DNA from: Deltaproteobacteria bacterium | GTDB lineage: Bacteria; Myxococcota_A; UBA9160; UBA4427 | Assembly: GCA_016713665.1 (NCBI GenBank) | Contig: JADJOR010000024.1 | Location: 1 to 64,000 of the forward strand | Direction: 5' to 3' | DNA: 64,000 nt | Shown: one piece after another, positions 50,688 through 59,779 of the stretch | How the letters are laid out: every line of letters starts with the position of its first letter | Position numbering within the stretch: the first letter of the stretch is position 1 | Notes under the pieces: generated by a model | Database searches by the model: none | What the model was told of the DNA's origin: nothing | What the model saw: only the letters and a program-made list of their open reading frames with translations | Made by a program: the position numbers and the translations under genes

Positions 50688-51107
50688 ATGGCGAAGGACG
50701 GAAAGGCGCCGAAGGTCGAGAAGAGCGACGAGGAATGGCGCCAGTCGCTCTCGGAGGAAGAGTTCAAGGTGACCCGCTGCTCGGCGACCGAGCGCGCCTT
50801 CACGGGCCGCTACTGGAACGAGAAGTCGAAGGGGACCTATCACTGCGTCTGCTGCGGAAGCCCGCTCTTCCGCTCCGAGGCCAAATACGAATCGGGCACC
50901 GGCTGGCCCTCGTTCTACGCACCGGTCGCGGAGGACGCCGTCGCCGAGAAGGTCGATCGCAGCCACGGCATGGAGCGCGTCGAATCGGTCTGCGCCCGCT
51001 GCGACGCCCATCTCGGCCACGTCTTCCCCGACGGCCCCCGGCCGACCGGGCTGCGCTACTGCATGAACTCGGCCTCGCTCCGCCTCGAGAAGGACGAGAA
51101 CGAGTGA
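50688..51107 (+). CDS. msrB: Peptide-methionine (R)-S-oxide reductase
   Basis: The 139-residue MsrB has the two zinc-binding CxxC pairs (CVCCGSPLF near 53-56 and CARCDAHLGH near 102-105). It also has GTGWPSFYAPV, HVFPDGPRPTGLRY, and the catalytic Cys125 in YCMNSASL. Cys31 may be the resolving residue. It reduces methionine-R-sulfoxide in proteins with thioredoxin. ATG 50688 is preceded by gaggagagggaag, a good ribosome-binding site. It belongs to a same-strand run with the gene at 50240 and corA. Confidence 0.96.
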   Translation: MAKDGKAPKVEKSDEEWRQSLSEEEFKVTRCSATERAFTGRYWNEKSKGTYHCVCCGSPLFRSEAKYESGTGWPSFYAPVAEDAVAEKVDRSHGMERVESVCARCDAHLGHVFPDGPRPTGLRYCMNSASLRLEKDENE

Positions 51108-51141
51108 GCCTTCGCCGTCCCTCGCGCGGGTCGGGTCGCTG

Positions 51142-52212
51142 ATGTCGGAAGAGATCCTGCAGGGAATGCGGACGGATTCGCGGCCGGGCGCGCTCTTCGT
51201 GCCCGAGGGCTCGCCGGCGCCGCGCATCCGCTTCATGGAGTACGACGAGACGATCCTCGAGGAGGGCGAGGTCGAGAGCCCCGAGGCGCTCCGCTGTTAT
51301 GCGGAGACCGAGCGGCCGACCTGGATCGCCATCGAGGGCTTCGGCGACGAGGAGTGCCTGCGCCAGATCGGTCGCGTCTTCGACATCCATACGCTCGCCC
51401 TCGCCGACGCCGTGAACGTGCCCCAGCGCCCGAAGACGCAGCGCTATCCCGAGCATCTGCTGATCGTGATCCACGCCCCCGACGACGGCTTCGCCGAGAG
51501 CGAGCGGACGGCCCAGGTCGCGATCCTGCTCGCGAGCGAGTACGTCGTGAGCTTCCAGGGGCGACCCTTCGGCTTCTTCGAGGACGTGCGTGAACGCCTG
51601 CGCAACCCCGCCTCCGGCCTGCGCCGCCTCGGCCCGAGCTATCTCGCCTACGCCCTCGTCGACGCCCTCGTCGATCGCTACTACCCGCTGCTCGCGGAGA
51701 TCGCCGAGGAGCTCGACGAGATCGAGGAACGCATCTTCACGAACGCCTCGCCGGCGCTCGTCGAGCGGCTCCATGCCCTCCAGCGCCGGACGACCCAGCT
51801 CCTGCGCGTCCACCGCCCCCAGGTCGACGCCCTCCATCAGCTCGTCCGTCACGACACGGCGCTGATTCCCGATTCGATCCGGCTCTACTTCAACGACGTC
51901 GAGGACCACGCCCGCCAGATCCTGGGCAGCCTCGAGGCCGCCCGGGACTCGGCGACCGACGCCATGAACGCGATCCACGCCGTCCTGGGCCACCGCCAGA
52001 ACGAGGTCATGAAGCTCCTCACCCTGGTCGGCAGCATCTTCATCCCGCTGACCTTCATCGTCGGCATCTACGGCATGAACTTCGATTACATGCCGGAGCT
52101 GCGCAGCCGCCTGGGCTACCCGATGGTGATGGGTGGGATGGCGATCCTGGCCCTGGCGATGCTCGCCTGGTTCCGGTCGAAGGGCTGGCTCGGGGGGTCG
52201 CGGGACGATTGA
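51142..52212 (+). CDS. corA: Magnesium/cobalt transporter CorA
   Basis: The 356-residue protein has a large N-terminal cytoplasmic domain (WIAIEGFGDEECLRQIGRVF, KTQRYPEHLLIVIHAP) and a long stalk helix. Two C-terminal membrane helices follow, with the selectivity motif YGMNFDYMPEL between them. CorA forms a pentamer that admits Mg, Co or Ni. The C-terminal KGWLGGSRDD is basic then acidic. It follows msrB by 34 bases. Confidence 0.95.
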   Translation: MSEEILQGMRTDSRPGALFVPEGSPAPRIRFMEYDETILEEGEVESPEALRCYAETERPTWIAIEGFGDEECLRQIGRVFDIHTLALADAVNVPQRPKTQRYPEHLLIVIHAPDDGFAESERTAQVAILLASEYVVSFQGRPFGFFEDVRERLRNPASGLRRLGPSYLAYALVDALVDRYYPLLAEIAEELDEIEERIFTNASPALVERLHALQRRTTQLLRVHRPQVDALHQLVRHDTALIPDSIRLYFNDVEDHARQILGSLEAARDSATDAMNAIHAVLGHRQNEVMKLLTLVGSIFIPLTFIVGIYGMNFDYMPELRSRLGYPMVMGGMAILALAMLAWFRSKGWLGGSRDD

Positions 52213-52393
52213 AGCCACTGCGGCCCGACCGGTGGCGGGATGCCGGTGGACCGGGAATTCTCTGGGGGCCGAATCGCCGCCGGAGCCGACCTGCGCGACG
52301 ACGACGGACGCCGCGACGAGAGTACGCGGCTTTAGAACGCGGGCCGAGAACGCGTCCGAGAACGCGAGAGCCGACGAGAAGAGACGACGAGAG

Positions 52394-52735
52394 ATGGCGA
52401 AGACCGAATCCAACAAGACCTCTGCCAAGAAGCCCGAGCCGAAGAAGAAGCTCGGCGCGGCCTGGATCCGCGACACCGAATCGACGATCGAGGAGCTGCG
52501 GCATACCCGCGCCGAGATCCGCCGCCGGATCCGCGAGCAGGACGACGACCTCGACCAGGAGGCCGAGATCCTGTGGGAAGAGCAGGAAGAGCGTTGGCAG
52601 AAGCTCGAGGTCGATCTCAACAAGATCGCGGTCCAGACGGGGGACGAGGTGGCGCCGAGCCTGGCCGCCGAGGTCGAGTCGCTGATGACCGAGCTCGAGG
52701 ACAGCTACGAAGAGCTCGACGCCCTCGTCGACTGA
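52394..52735 (+). CDS. Coiled-coil hypothetical protein
   Basis: ATG 52394 begins a 113-residue protein with a Lys-rich head (TSAKKPEPKKKLG) and two long heptad regions (TESTIEELRHTRAEIRRRIR, LWEEQEERWQKLEVDLNKIA, ESLMTELEDSYEELDALVD). It is very acidic toward its end. The frame is open from 52133, but the start before gagatgg is preferred by its ribosome-binding site. Structural or scaffold roles are possible; none is shown. Confidence 0.65.
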   Translation: MAKTESNKTSAKKPEPKKKLGAAWIRDTESTIEELRHTRAEIRRRIREQDDDLDQEAEILWEEQEERWQKLEVDLNKIAVQTGDEVAPSLAAEVESLMTELEDSYEELDALVD

Positions 52736-52822
52736 TCCGGGGCGCTCGATTCGCCCCTTCGTGACGCGACCGCTTGACGCCCGGGGATCGGGGCTGACCT
52801 GTTCCCGGGGAGCAGTGATTCG

Positions 52823-53768
52823 ATGAATCCCTACGAAGTGCTCGGGGTCGCCCGCGACGCACCGGCCGACGAGATCAAGAAGGTCTACCGCCGCCTCGCC
52901 CGCGAGACGCATCCCGACCTGAATCCCGGCGACGCGAAGGCCGAGGCGCGCTTCAAGAACATCTCGGCGGCCTACGACGTGCTCTCGGATCCCGAGAAGC
53001 GCCGCCAATTCGACGAGTTCGGCGAGATCGCCCTCGAGGCGGGCTTCGACGCCGGATCGCGCGCGCGCGGCGCGGGATCGATTCTCGTCGCGCTTCGGGG
53101 CCCCGGATGCGGAGGGGTACGGCGAGGGCTTCGCCTTCGGCGGCCTCGAGGATCTGCTGCGCGGCTTCCAGACCGGCGGAGGCGGCGGCGCGGGTCGCGG
53201 CATGCGGTACCGCATGGACGGGCCCGACATCGAGGCGTCGATGTCGCTCGCCTTCGTCGAAGCGGTGAAGGGCGGCGAGAAGCGCATCGGGATCGCCCGT
53301 CCCCAGGCGGACGGTCGGCGGATCGAGGAGGAGATCACGATCCGGATCCCGCCCGGCGTGACCGACGGCGGGCGATTGCGCATCCCCGGCAAGGGCGGTC
53401 CCGGCATGAACGGCGGCGAGCCCGGGGATCTCTGGGTGCAGGTCCGCGTCGCGCCGCATCCCGTCTTCCGGCGCGAGGGCCGCGATCTCGAGCTCGAGCT
53501 GCCGATCACCCTCGCCGAGGCCGTCACCGGCGGTCGCGTCGAGATCCCGACCCTCGACGGGCGCGCGACGCTCACGATCCCGCCCGGCACGAGCAGCGGC
53601 AGTCGACTTCGCCTGCGCGGCCAGGGTGTCCCCGCGGCGAAGAACGCGCCGGCCGGGGATCTCTACGCGCGCATCAAGATCGTGGTGCCGAAGGACGCGG
53701 CCGCGAAGCTCGGGGACGCGCTGCGCGAGGTCGCGCAGGAGGACCCGCGAAAGGGGCTCTTCCCATGA
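52823..53768 (+). pseudogene. cbpA: DnaJ-type chaperone CbpA, split by a frameshift
   Basis: ATG 52823 begins a J domain (NPYEVLGVARDAPADEIKKV; HPD near residues 32-34; AYDVLSDPEKRRQFDEFGEI). After about 80 residues the frame changes near 53058-53085 in a CG-rich run (cgcgcgcgcgg). The Gly-rich linker and the two C-terminal substrate-binding domains (RRIEEEITIRIPPGVTDGGR, ITLAEAVTGGRVEIPTLDG) continue in another frame to TGA 53768. No zinc-finger domain is present, as expected for CbpA. The split is one 2-base (or 1-base) length difference in a CG repeat, so a sequencing error is likely. Otherwise the gene is broken. Confidence 0.82.
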
Positions 53769-54043
53769 CGCGCCGCCGCCGCATCGAGATCCGCGAAGTG
53801 CTCGTCCATCTGGGGGGCAGCGAGGGGTTGCTCGAGGGCCTGCGCGGCGAGGGCCTCTTCGAATCCGACTTCCTCGATCCGCGCGAGGCGGAGGAGCTGC
53901 GGATCGCCGCGCTGATGATCGAGGAGCTCGGCGTGAACCCCGCCGGCGTCCAGGTCGCCCTCCACCTCCGCCGCCGCCTGCTCGCCCTCGAGTCCCGCCT
54001 CGCCGCCCTCGCCGAACACCTGCACCGCGACGAAGAAGGCTGA
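53765..54043 (+). CDS. cbpM: Chaperone modulator CbpM
   Basis: ATG 53765 overlaps the CbpA stop (ATGA) and gives 92 residues. RRRRIEIREVLVHLGGSEGL, GEGLFESDFLDPREAEELRI, and a terminal leucine-rich helix (LRRRLLALESRLAALAEHLH) match the MerR-like CbpM family, which inhibits CbpA. The gene order cbpA-cbpM is standard. That cbpM is intact supports cbpA being functional in the organism. Confidence 0.85.
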   Translation: MTRRRRIEIREVLVHLGGSEGLLEGLRGEGLFESDFLDPREAEELRIAALMIEELGVNPAGVQVALHLRRRLLALESRLAALAEHLHRDEEG

Positions 54044-54126
54044 ACCGCCACGCCGCCCCCGCATCCGCGCGAGCATCCCCTCTCCACCCCCAGACGAATT
54101 CACGCCGCGGAGCCGGCTCCGAAACG

Positions 54127-54273
54127 ACGCCCCGAGGGCCCCGGCCGGACGCGGCCTGGCGCGAGATTGAGAACGGCATGCGCAGCACGGCGCGCAGCGC
54201 AGCCGACCGGCCCCTCCACGCGTGCCGGACGAAGCCCGAGCACCAGGCCGCGTCCGGCCGGGGCACCTGGCAC
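54127..54273 (+). repeat. 147-bp palindromic element, copy C
   Basis: The outer arms 54136-54159 and 54243-54266 pair at 23 of 24 positions. The core from gcgagattgagaacg to cgtgccggacgaagcccgag matches copies A and B, and the inner stem has one T-G pair. It lies between the convergent cbpM (+) and tamB (-) genes, its right end 23 bases from the tamB stop. That matches copy B, which lies 31 bases from the PBP1A stop in the same relative orientation. Confidence 0.85.
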
Positions 54274-54296
54274 GGCAGTCGCCCCGCCCCCGCGGC

Positions 54297-57200
54297 CTAA
54301 TAGCGAATCTTCCAGACCAGATCCGCCGAGTTCGTCCCCTGCGAGGTCGTCGAGCCGACGACGCTCCAGCCGGGCCAGAACTCGTACTCGATCGAGAGCT
54401 CCTGGCCGCGCTCCCCGCTGAAATCCTGGGCGAGCGCGACGAAGATGTTGCGCCCGAGGTAGGCGCCGACGCTCGCGCGCTGATTCGAGAGCTCGTCGAT
54501 CTGGAGGCCGAGGGCGTCGAGGCCGAGGGCGCTCGCGACCGAGCGGCCGACGGCCGTCAGTCCCATCGAGCTCGCGAGGCCGACGGCGCGCTGGGAGAGC
54601 GAGCTCTGCTGCTCCTGGGAGAGTTCGCTCGAGGGGCGCCCGAAGAGCAGGACGGCGAGGATGTCCTCCTGCGAGAGCGTCGGATCCGACGACAGCGTGA
54701 GCACCGGCTTCGAGGCCGTCCCCGTGAGCCGCGCATCGATCACGTGGGCGCGCGCCTTGTGGCGCCCGAGCACGTCGAGCACCGGATCGATCTTGGCGCC
54801 GCCGACGAGCTCGAGGCTGCCCTCGATCAGGCGGAAGCGGCGGCGCTGCAGATCCGCGAAGCCGCGCTGGGCTTCGATCCGACCTTCGAGCGAGAGAGCC
54901 TTGCCCGACTGCTTGCGCGCGGCGACCCGGCCCGCGAGCAGGACCTCCGCGCTCTCGTGCTTGATCCAGAGATCGCGCCCGACGTCGATGTCGACGGCGA
55001 GCTCGAGGGCGTCGTAGAGTGCTCGCGCGTTCGGCCCCGCGCTCGCTTCGCCGTTGCGCTTCGACCCGGCGGCGTCCGTGCCCGTGCCCGCGCTCGGATC
55101 CGGCTCGAGCTCGAGCTCGATCGTCGGATCCCGTGGTGGCGGACCACCCGAGAGGAAGGCGAGATTCGGTCGCAGCGTCCCCTCGACGATCTCGACGCGG
55201 CCCTCGACGCGCGGCGCTTCGAAGCGGCCCCGGGCCGTGAGGTGCCCCGAGGCGATCAGGCGATCCCGGGAGGTCGCGACCAGGGGCCAGCGCTCGAGCT
55301 CGATCGTCGTCGTGTAGTCGTTCGCCGTCTCGGCGGCATTCGCCGCCCCTGCCGCGGCCTTCGAGTCCTCCGCCGCGGCCGTCGTCGCGGACTCGCGGTG
55401 CTTCACCGGCCCGCTCCAGCGCGTGAGGAACTCGGGGAGCGGCCCTTCTCCCTCGGCGCGAAAGCGCGCGGAGTCCTCGAAGCCTGCCGCCGTCGCGCTC
55501 GCGCGGCGTACGCGGAAGCGGTCGGCGGCGAGCTCGATGGCGAGCTCGCCCTCGACGACCGTGACGCCGGTTCGCCGCGGGCGACCGCGCAGGCCGCGGA
55601 GCGTGAGCTCGCCCGAGGGCTCGAGGGCGTCGACGGGTCCCGCGAGCGCGATGCGGCAATGGGCCGCGCCGCCGAGCCCCTCGATCTGGCCGTCGAGGAA
55701 GGGCTCGAGGAACGCGAGATCGCTCGCGTCGCATTCGGCGTGGGCTTCGAGGGGACCGGTCGGCTCCGCGAGAAAGCCCGTCTGCCAGCGAAGCGCGAAG
55801 GGCAGGCGGGCGCGGGCGGTCAGGTGGAGGGCGGGTTCGGTCGCGGCTTCGAGGCTCGCTTCGAGCGTGCGCGCGTCGTAGCGGAGCGTCGCGTCGATCC
55901 GCTCGATCGCCCGCTCGGAGACGACGAGATCGCGGGGCGCGAGATGCAGGTCGAAGGTCGGAGCCGAGGCCGTCCCCGCGACGGCGAGCTCGAAATCGAG
56001 CCGGCTGCGGGTCAGCAGGCCGGGGCGCACGAGCTCGGGATGGGCGCTCGCCCAGCTCGCGATCGGGAGCGCCCGGGCGACGATCGTGAGGCTCTGTCGT
56101 CCGCTCCGCCCGATGCGGCCGTCGAAGGCGAGCGTGCTCTCGCCGCTCTCGAAGCGCGCGTCGGTCCACTCGATCGCGTCGCGACTCGCGCGCAGACGCG
56201 CGGGTCGCGCGAGCTGCCAGACGCCGAGCTCCGACTCGAGGCGGAGCTGCTCGAGCCGGGCGTCGATCCCGTCCGCGAACGCGCCTCGGGTCCGCAGGAC
56301 GAGGTGCGCCCGCTCGATGCGGAAATCTTCGAGGGCGAAGCCGGTCAGCGTGAGGTCGCTCGCGAGGCGCGCCTTCGCGAGCGTTCCCTCGGCCTCGAGC
56401 GTGCCGCGCAACGCGCCGCTGCCCCGGCGGCCGGCGAGGGCGAGGAACGGCGCGAGGTCGCGCAGGTCGACGCGGCCGTCGAGGGCGACGGGCGCTTCGG
56501 GGTTCGTTCCGAGCTTCCCCCGCACGCTCGCCTTCCCGGCCGCGCTCTCGAGGGAGAGCTGGGTGAGCTCGATCGTCTCGCCCGCGAGCGTGGCGTCGAG
56601 GCGTCCGCGGCGGATCTCGAGGCGTCCGAGCCGGGAGGCGTCGAGGGCGAGGGCGAGCTGCGCGGTGAGCGTCTCGCGGCGCTCGCCCGCGAGCGCGAGG
56701 GTGCCGCGGCCGGTGAGCGCGCCCTGCCATTCGGGATGGGCGCGCAGGAAGCGCGCCGGGTCGAGGCGGGTCGCTTCGAAGCGCAGCGCGGCCTCGGGGC
56801 GATCGGCGAGGGAGAAGCGGCCGTCGGCGACGAGCTCGCCGCCGGTCGTCGGCCGAAGCGCGGCGCGGAGCGTACCCTCGCCGGCATCGAGGGCGAGCTC
56901 TGCGTCGAGGCGACCGGAGACCGGGGAGTCGGGGAAGAAGCGCGCGAGCTCCCGGGACTCGAAGCGGGCGGCGAGCTTCGCCTGGCGTCGATCGAAGGGG
57001 CTGGGATCGCCGTGGGCGTCGAAGCTGAGGCGCGCCTCCGGCCAGTCGAGGTTGCCTTCGACGTCGATCTGCTTCTGTTCTCCCGACACCATGAGGTGTC
57101 CCGTCGCGGGGGCCATGAAGTCGAGACGCCGGGCGAGGTCGGGGACGAGGTGGGTCAGGTCCCGGGGATGCAGCGACTCGACCGCGAGGTCGAGCTGCCA

Positions 57201-57860
57201 GCGCCCGTGGAACGGGATCCCGCCCCGGCCCGAGAGCTTCGAGCCCCCGCTCGTGATGGCCGCCTGCTCGAGCGTGATCTGCTTCGCCTCGAAGTCGATC
57301 CGGCCCGCGAGATCGATGCCGGTCTGCTCGAGCGCGGGCCGATCCTGCGCCTCGATCCGGAGGACGCCGCTCGTGATGGCCAGTCGTTCGATCACGACGG
57401 GAGGCGGCTCGGGGCGCGGTGGTCGCGGATCGTCCGGCGCCGGGACGAGGGGGGCCAGCGCTTCGCGCCAGTCGAAGCCCTCGCTCCGATGCTCGCGGAA
57501 GACGATCCGCGGGGACTCGAGCTCGATCACGGGGATCTCGAGGCGACGGCGGAAGAGCGCGGACCAGTCGATCTCGATCGAGACCGCGGGCAGGCGCACG
57601 ATCTCTTCTCCGTGCCAGGCGAGTCTCACGTCCTCGACTCGCAGCCGCCGCAGCGGCGAGCCCGACAGCCCGCCGACCGAGAGGTCCCCCGCCATGCGCC
57701 GATCGAGCTCGGGCACGGCGTAGGCCAGCAAGCGCCCCCGGAAGTCGTCGGTCGTCGTGTAGAAGAGCAGCGCCGCCGAGAGCAGCAGCACGAGGGCGAC
57801 CAGCAGCCCCGCGAGCCGCGCGCTCCAACCGATCAGGCTGCGAAGGATTCGTCCCGGCAT
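54297..57860 (-). CDS. tamB: TamB-like translocation and assembly protein
   Basis: The 1187-residue protein has an N-terminal membrane anchor (residues ~12-36), a long beta-rich middle with AsmA-like repeats (GVLRIEAQDRPALEQTGIDL, LEIRRGRLDATLAGETIELT), and the conserved C-terminal TamB domain. That domain has LSQEDILAVLLFGRPSSELS, EQQSSLSQRAVGLASSMGL, RASVGAYLGRNIFVALAQDF, and SVVGSTTSQGTNSADLVWKI ending in RY. TamB spans the periplasm and works with TamA to insert outer-membrane proteins or move lipids. Its start shares a base with the end of the upstream Omp85 gene, so they form a pair. Confidence 0.93.
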   Translation of the reverse strand: MPGRILRSLIGWSARLAGLLVALVLLLSAALLFYTTTDDFRGRLLAYAVPELDRRMAGDLSVGGLSGSPLRRLRVEDVRLAWHGEEIVRLPAVSIEIDWSALFRRRLEIPVIELESPRIVFREHRSEGFDWREALAPLVPAPDDPRPPRPEPPPVVIERLAITSGVLRIEAQDRPALEQTGIDLAGRIDFEAKQITLEQAAITSGGSKLSGRGGIPFHGRWQLDLAVESLHPRDLTHLVPDLARRLDFMAPATGHLMVSGEQKQIDVEGNLDWPEARLSFDAHGDPSPFDRRQAKLAARFESRELARFFPDSPVSGRLDAELALDAGEGTLRAALRPTTGGELVADGRFSLADRPEAALRFEATRLDPARFLRAHPEWQGALTGRGTLALAGERRETLTAQLALALDASRLGRLEIRRGRLDATLAGETIELTQLSLESAAGKASVRGKLGTNPEAPVALDGRVDLRDLAPFLALAGRRGSGALRGTLEAEGTLAKARLASDLTLTGFALEDFRIERAHLVLRTRGAFADGIDARLEQLRLESELGVWQLARPARLRASRDAIEWTDARFESGESTLAFDGRIGRSGRQSLTIVARALPIASWASAHPELVRPGLLTRSRLDFELAVAGTASAPTFDLHLAPRDLVVSERAIERIDATLRYDARTLEASLEAATEPALHLTARARLPFALRWQTGFLAEPTGPLEAHAECDASDLAFLEPFLDGQIEGLGGAAHCRIALAGPVDALEPSGELTLRGLRGRPRRTGVTVVEGELAIELAADRFRVRRASATAAGFEDSARFRAEGEGPLPEFLTRWSGPVKHRESATTAAAEDSKAAAGAANAAETANDYTTTIELERWPLVATSRDRLIASGHLTARGRFEAPRVEGRVEIVEGTLRPNLAFLSGGPPPRDPTIELELEPDPSAGTGTDAAGSKRNGEASAGPNARALYDALELAVDIDVGRDLWIKHESAEVLLAGRVAARKQSGKALSLEGRIEAQRGFADLQRRRFRLIEGSLELVGGAKIDPVLDVLGRHKARAHVIDARLTGTASKPVLTLSSDPTLSQEDILAVLLFGRPSSELSQEQQSSLSQRAVGLASSMGLTAVGRSVASALGLDALGLQIDELSNQRASVGAYLGRNIFVALAQDFSGERGQELSIEYEFWPGWSVVGSTTSQGTNSADLVWKIRY

Positions 57861-59779
57861 CAGAAGAAGAACCCGATGTTGAAATGCATCTGCCAGGGCG
57901 GCTCGCCCGACTGGCGATTGATCGGGAACCCGGCGAAGAGGCTGATCGGGCCGATCGGCGTCGCGTAGCTCAGGCCGGGGCCTGCGGCGAAGCGCAGCTC
58001 GTCCGGCACGAAGTCGTAGCGCTCGAGCGAGACCTGGCCGAAGTCGACGAAGCCGACGGCCCCGATGTTGCGCCAGACGGGGATGCGCGCCTCGAGCGAG
58101 CCCTCGATCAGCGAGCGACCGCCGAGGGGATTGCCGTTGTTGGCCGTGGGCCCGAGCTGATGGCGGCGGTAGCCGCGGACGCTGCCCTCGCCGCCGGCGT
58201 AGAAGCGCTCGAAGATCGGCAGCCGCTCCGGGCTCCCGAACGCCTGCGCGGCGCCGAGCTTGAGCCGCCCCGCCACGACGGCCCAGTCGAAGACGGGCTG
58301 GAAGACCGCGACCTCGCCGACGAAGCGGACGTAGTCGTAGCTCGCGCCGAAATGGCGCGTCGAATACTGCGCCTCGAAGGAGGCGACGAGGCCGTCCCGC
58401 GGTCGCGCGACGTCGTCGACGGGCGTCCAGCGCAGCGCGATGCGCGGCCCGATCACGGTGCCCTCGTCGCGCACGCCGCCGATCCGCGTGCGGACCTCCT
58501 CCTCGACGTCGCGGACGACCGCGGTGTCGACGCGGACGCCGGCGGTGGCCGTGAAGGTCCGCGTGAAGCGGCGTTCGAAGGCGGGCACGCCCTGGATCGA
58601 GTTGCGGGTGAAGTTGGGCTCGTCCTGCTGGAACAGGGCGAACTCGAAGAGGCCGCGGTTGTTGCGGTCGAAGAAGTGGGGCTGCGAGAACGAGAGCTCG
58701 GCCGACCGCACCAGGTTCGAATAACGGCCGGCCACCAGCAGCCGTCGGCCGCCGCCGAGAAAGTTGCGGTTCTGCCAGCGGACGTGGGCGCGGCCGCGCT
58801 CCTCCGTGCTGAAGCCACCGCCGATGCGGAGCTCCCGGGCCTTCTTCTCGTGCAGGACGATCGTGATCGGGGCCGCTTCGGGGCTCGCGGGGTCGGTCTT
58901 CCAGTCGATCTGGATCGAGGCGAAGAGGTCGAGGGCCTGGATGCGGCGGCGCGACTCCTCGATCCGGGTGAACGAGAAGGGATCCCCCGTCGCGAAGGTG
59001 AGCTCACGCTGGACGATCCGGCTCGAGACCTTCTGGAGGCCTTCGATCGAGACGGGGCCGAAGCGCGCGGGCGGGCCCGGGACGATCTCGTAGCGGATCG
59101 TGACGCCCAGCCGGTCCGGGCGGATCCGGGCCGAGCGCCTGGTTTCGACCGAGGCGAAGCCGCGATCGAGATAGGCGGCGCGCAGCTGGGACTCGAAGCG
59201 TTGGTAGTCGACCTCGCGAAACGGATCCCCGACCGCGAGGGCGAATCGGGGCACGCCGGGCTTTCCGCCGGCGGCCGGCTTCGTGGTCGAGTCGGCGCTC
59301 GGAACGAGGGTCGGATCCGGGGGCACGATCTCGATCGAGTCGACCATCGCGCGCGGTCCCTCGTCGATCCCGAAGACGACGGTCAGGATCTCGGCGCGGG
59401 CGGTATGCCGCACGTCGAAGCGCCAGGCGACCTTCGTCCGGTAGTAGCCCTCGGTCTCGTAGAGCCGCGCGATGCGCTCGGCGTCGCGCTCGACCACGGT
59501 CTGGTCGAAGACCGGGCGCTTGCGCCAGAAGCGCAGCCGACCGCGGGTCTCGGTCTCGACGACGCGCCGGATCGCCGAAGTCGGGAGCGCGTGGTGGCCC
59601 TCGATCGCGACCGCCGCGACGAGCCACTCGCGCTCGGGGTCGAGGGCGTCGATCGGGCTCGCCCCGGCGGCGAATGCGGCCGAGAGGAGCGCGACCGCGA
59701 GGCCGACCAGCAGGCTCCTCCGCGCGGCGCTCCGACGCGATCGGACGGGCCCTCCGCCCGGGATGCTAGGTGCGCCCAC
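57860..59779 (-). CDS. tamA: BamA/TamA family outer-membrane protein (Omp85)
   Basis: GTG at 59779 gives 639 residues: a basic leader and signal peptide (RRSLLVGLAVALLSAAFAAG), then POTRA repeats (EREWLVAAVAIEGHHALPTS, RTKVAWRFDVRHTARAEILT, RFGPVSIEGLQKVSSRIVQR, IRFTRI-like strands). A 16-strand Omp85 barrel follows, with the GGGFSTEERGRAHVRWQNRN and VRGYRRHQLGP regions and a C-terminal Phe (NIGFFF). It is the outer-membrane half of the TAM system. Its start overlaps the kinase stop by 14 bases, an unusual link to a signalling gene. Confidence 0.9.
   Translation of the reverse strand: MGAPSIPGGGPVRSRRSAARRSLLVGLAVALLSAAFAAGASPIDALDPEREWLVAAVAIEGHHALPTSAIRRVVETETRGRLRFWRKRPVFDQTVVERDAERIARLYETEGYYRTKVAWRFDVRHTARAEILTVVFGIDEGPRAMVDSIEIVPPDPTLVPSADSTTKPAAGGKPGVPRFALAVGDPFREVDYQRFESQLRAAYLDRGFASVETRRSARIRPDRLGVTIRYEIVPGPPARFGPVSIEGLQKVSSRIVQRELTFATGDPFSFTRIEESRRRIQALDLFASIQIDWKTDPASPEAAPITIVLHEKKARELRIGGGFSTEERGRAHVRWQNRNFLGGGRRLLVAGRYSNLVRSAELSFSQPHFFDRNNRGLFEFALFQQDEPNFTRNSIQGVPAFERRFTRTFTATAGVRVDTAVVRDVEEEVRTRIGGVRDEGTVIGPRIALRWTPVDDVARPRDGLVASFEAQYSTRHFGASYDYVRFVGEVAVFQPVFDWAVVAGRLKLGAAQAFGSPERLPIFERFYAGGEGSVRGYRRHQLGPTANNGNPLGGRSLIEGSLEARIPVWRNIGAVGFVDFGQVSLERYDFVPDELRFAAGPGLSYATPIGPISLFAGFPINRQSGEPPWQMHFNIGFFF

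Noticed and set aside
54222..57968. A 1248-codon plus-strand frame opposite tamB
   Set aside because: The tamB frame has clear TamB C-terminal motifs; the opposite frame has none.
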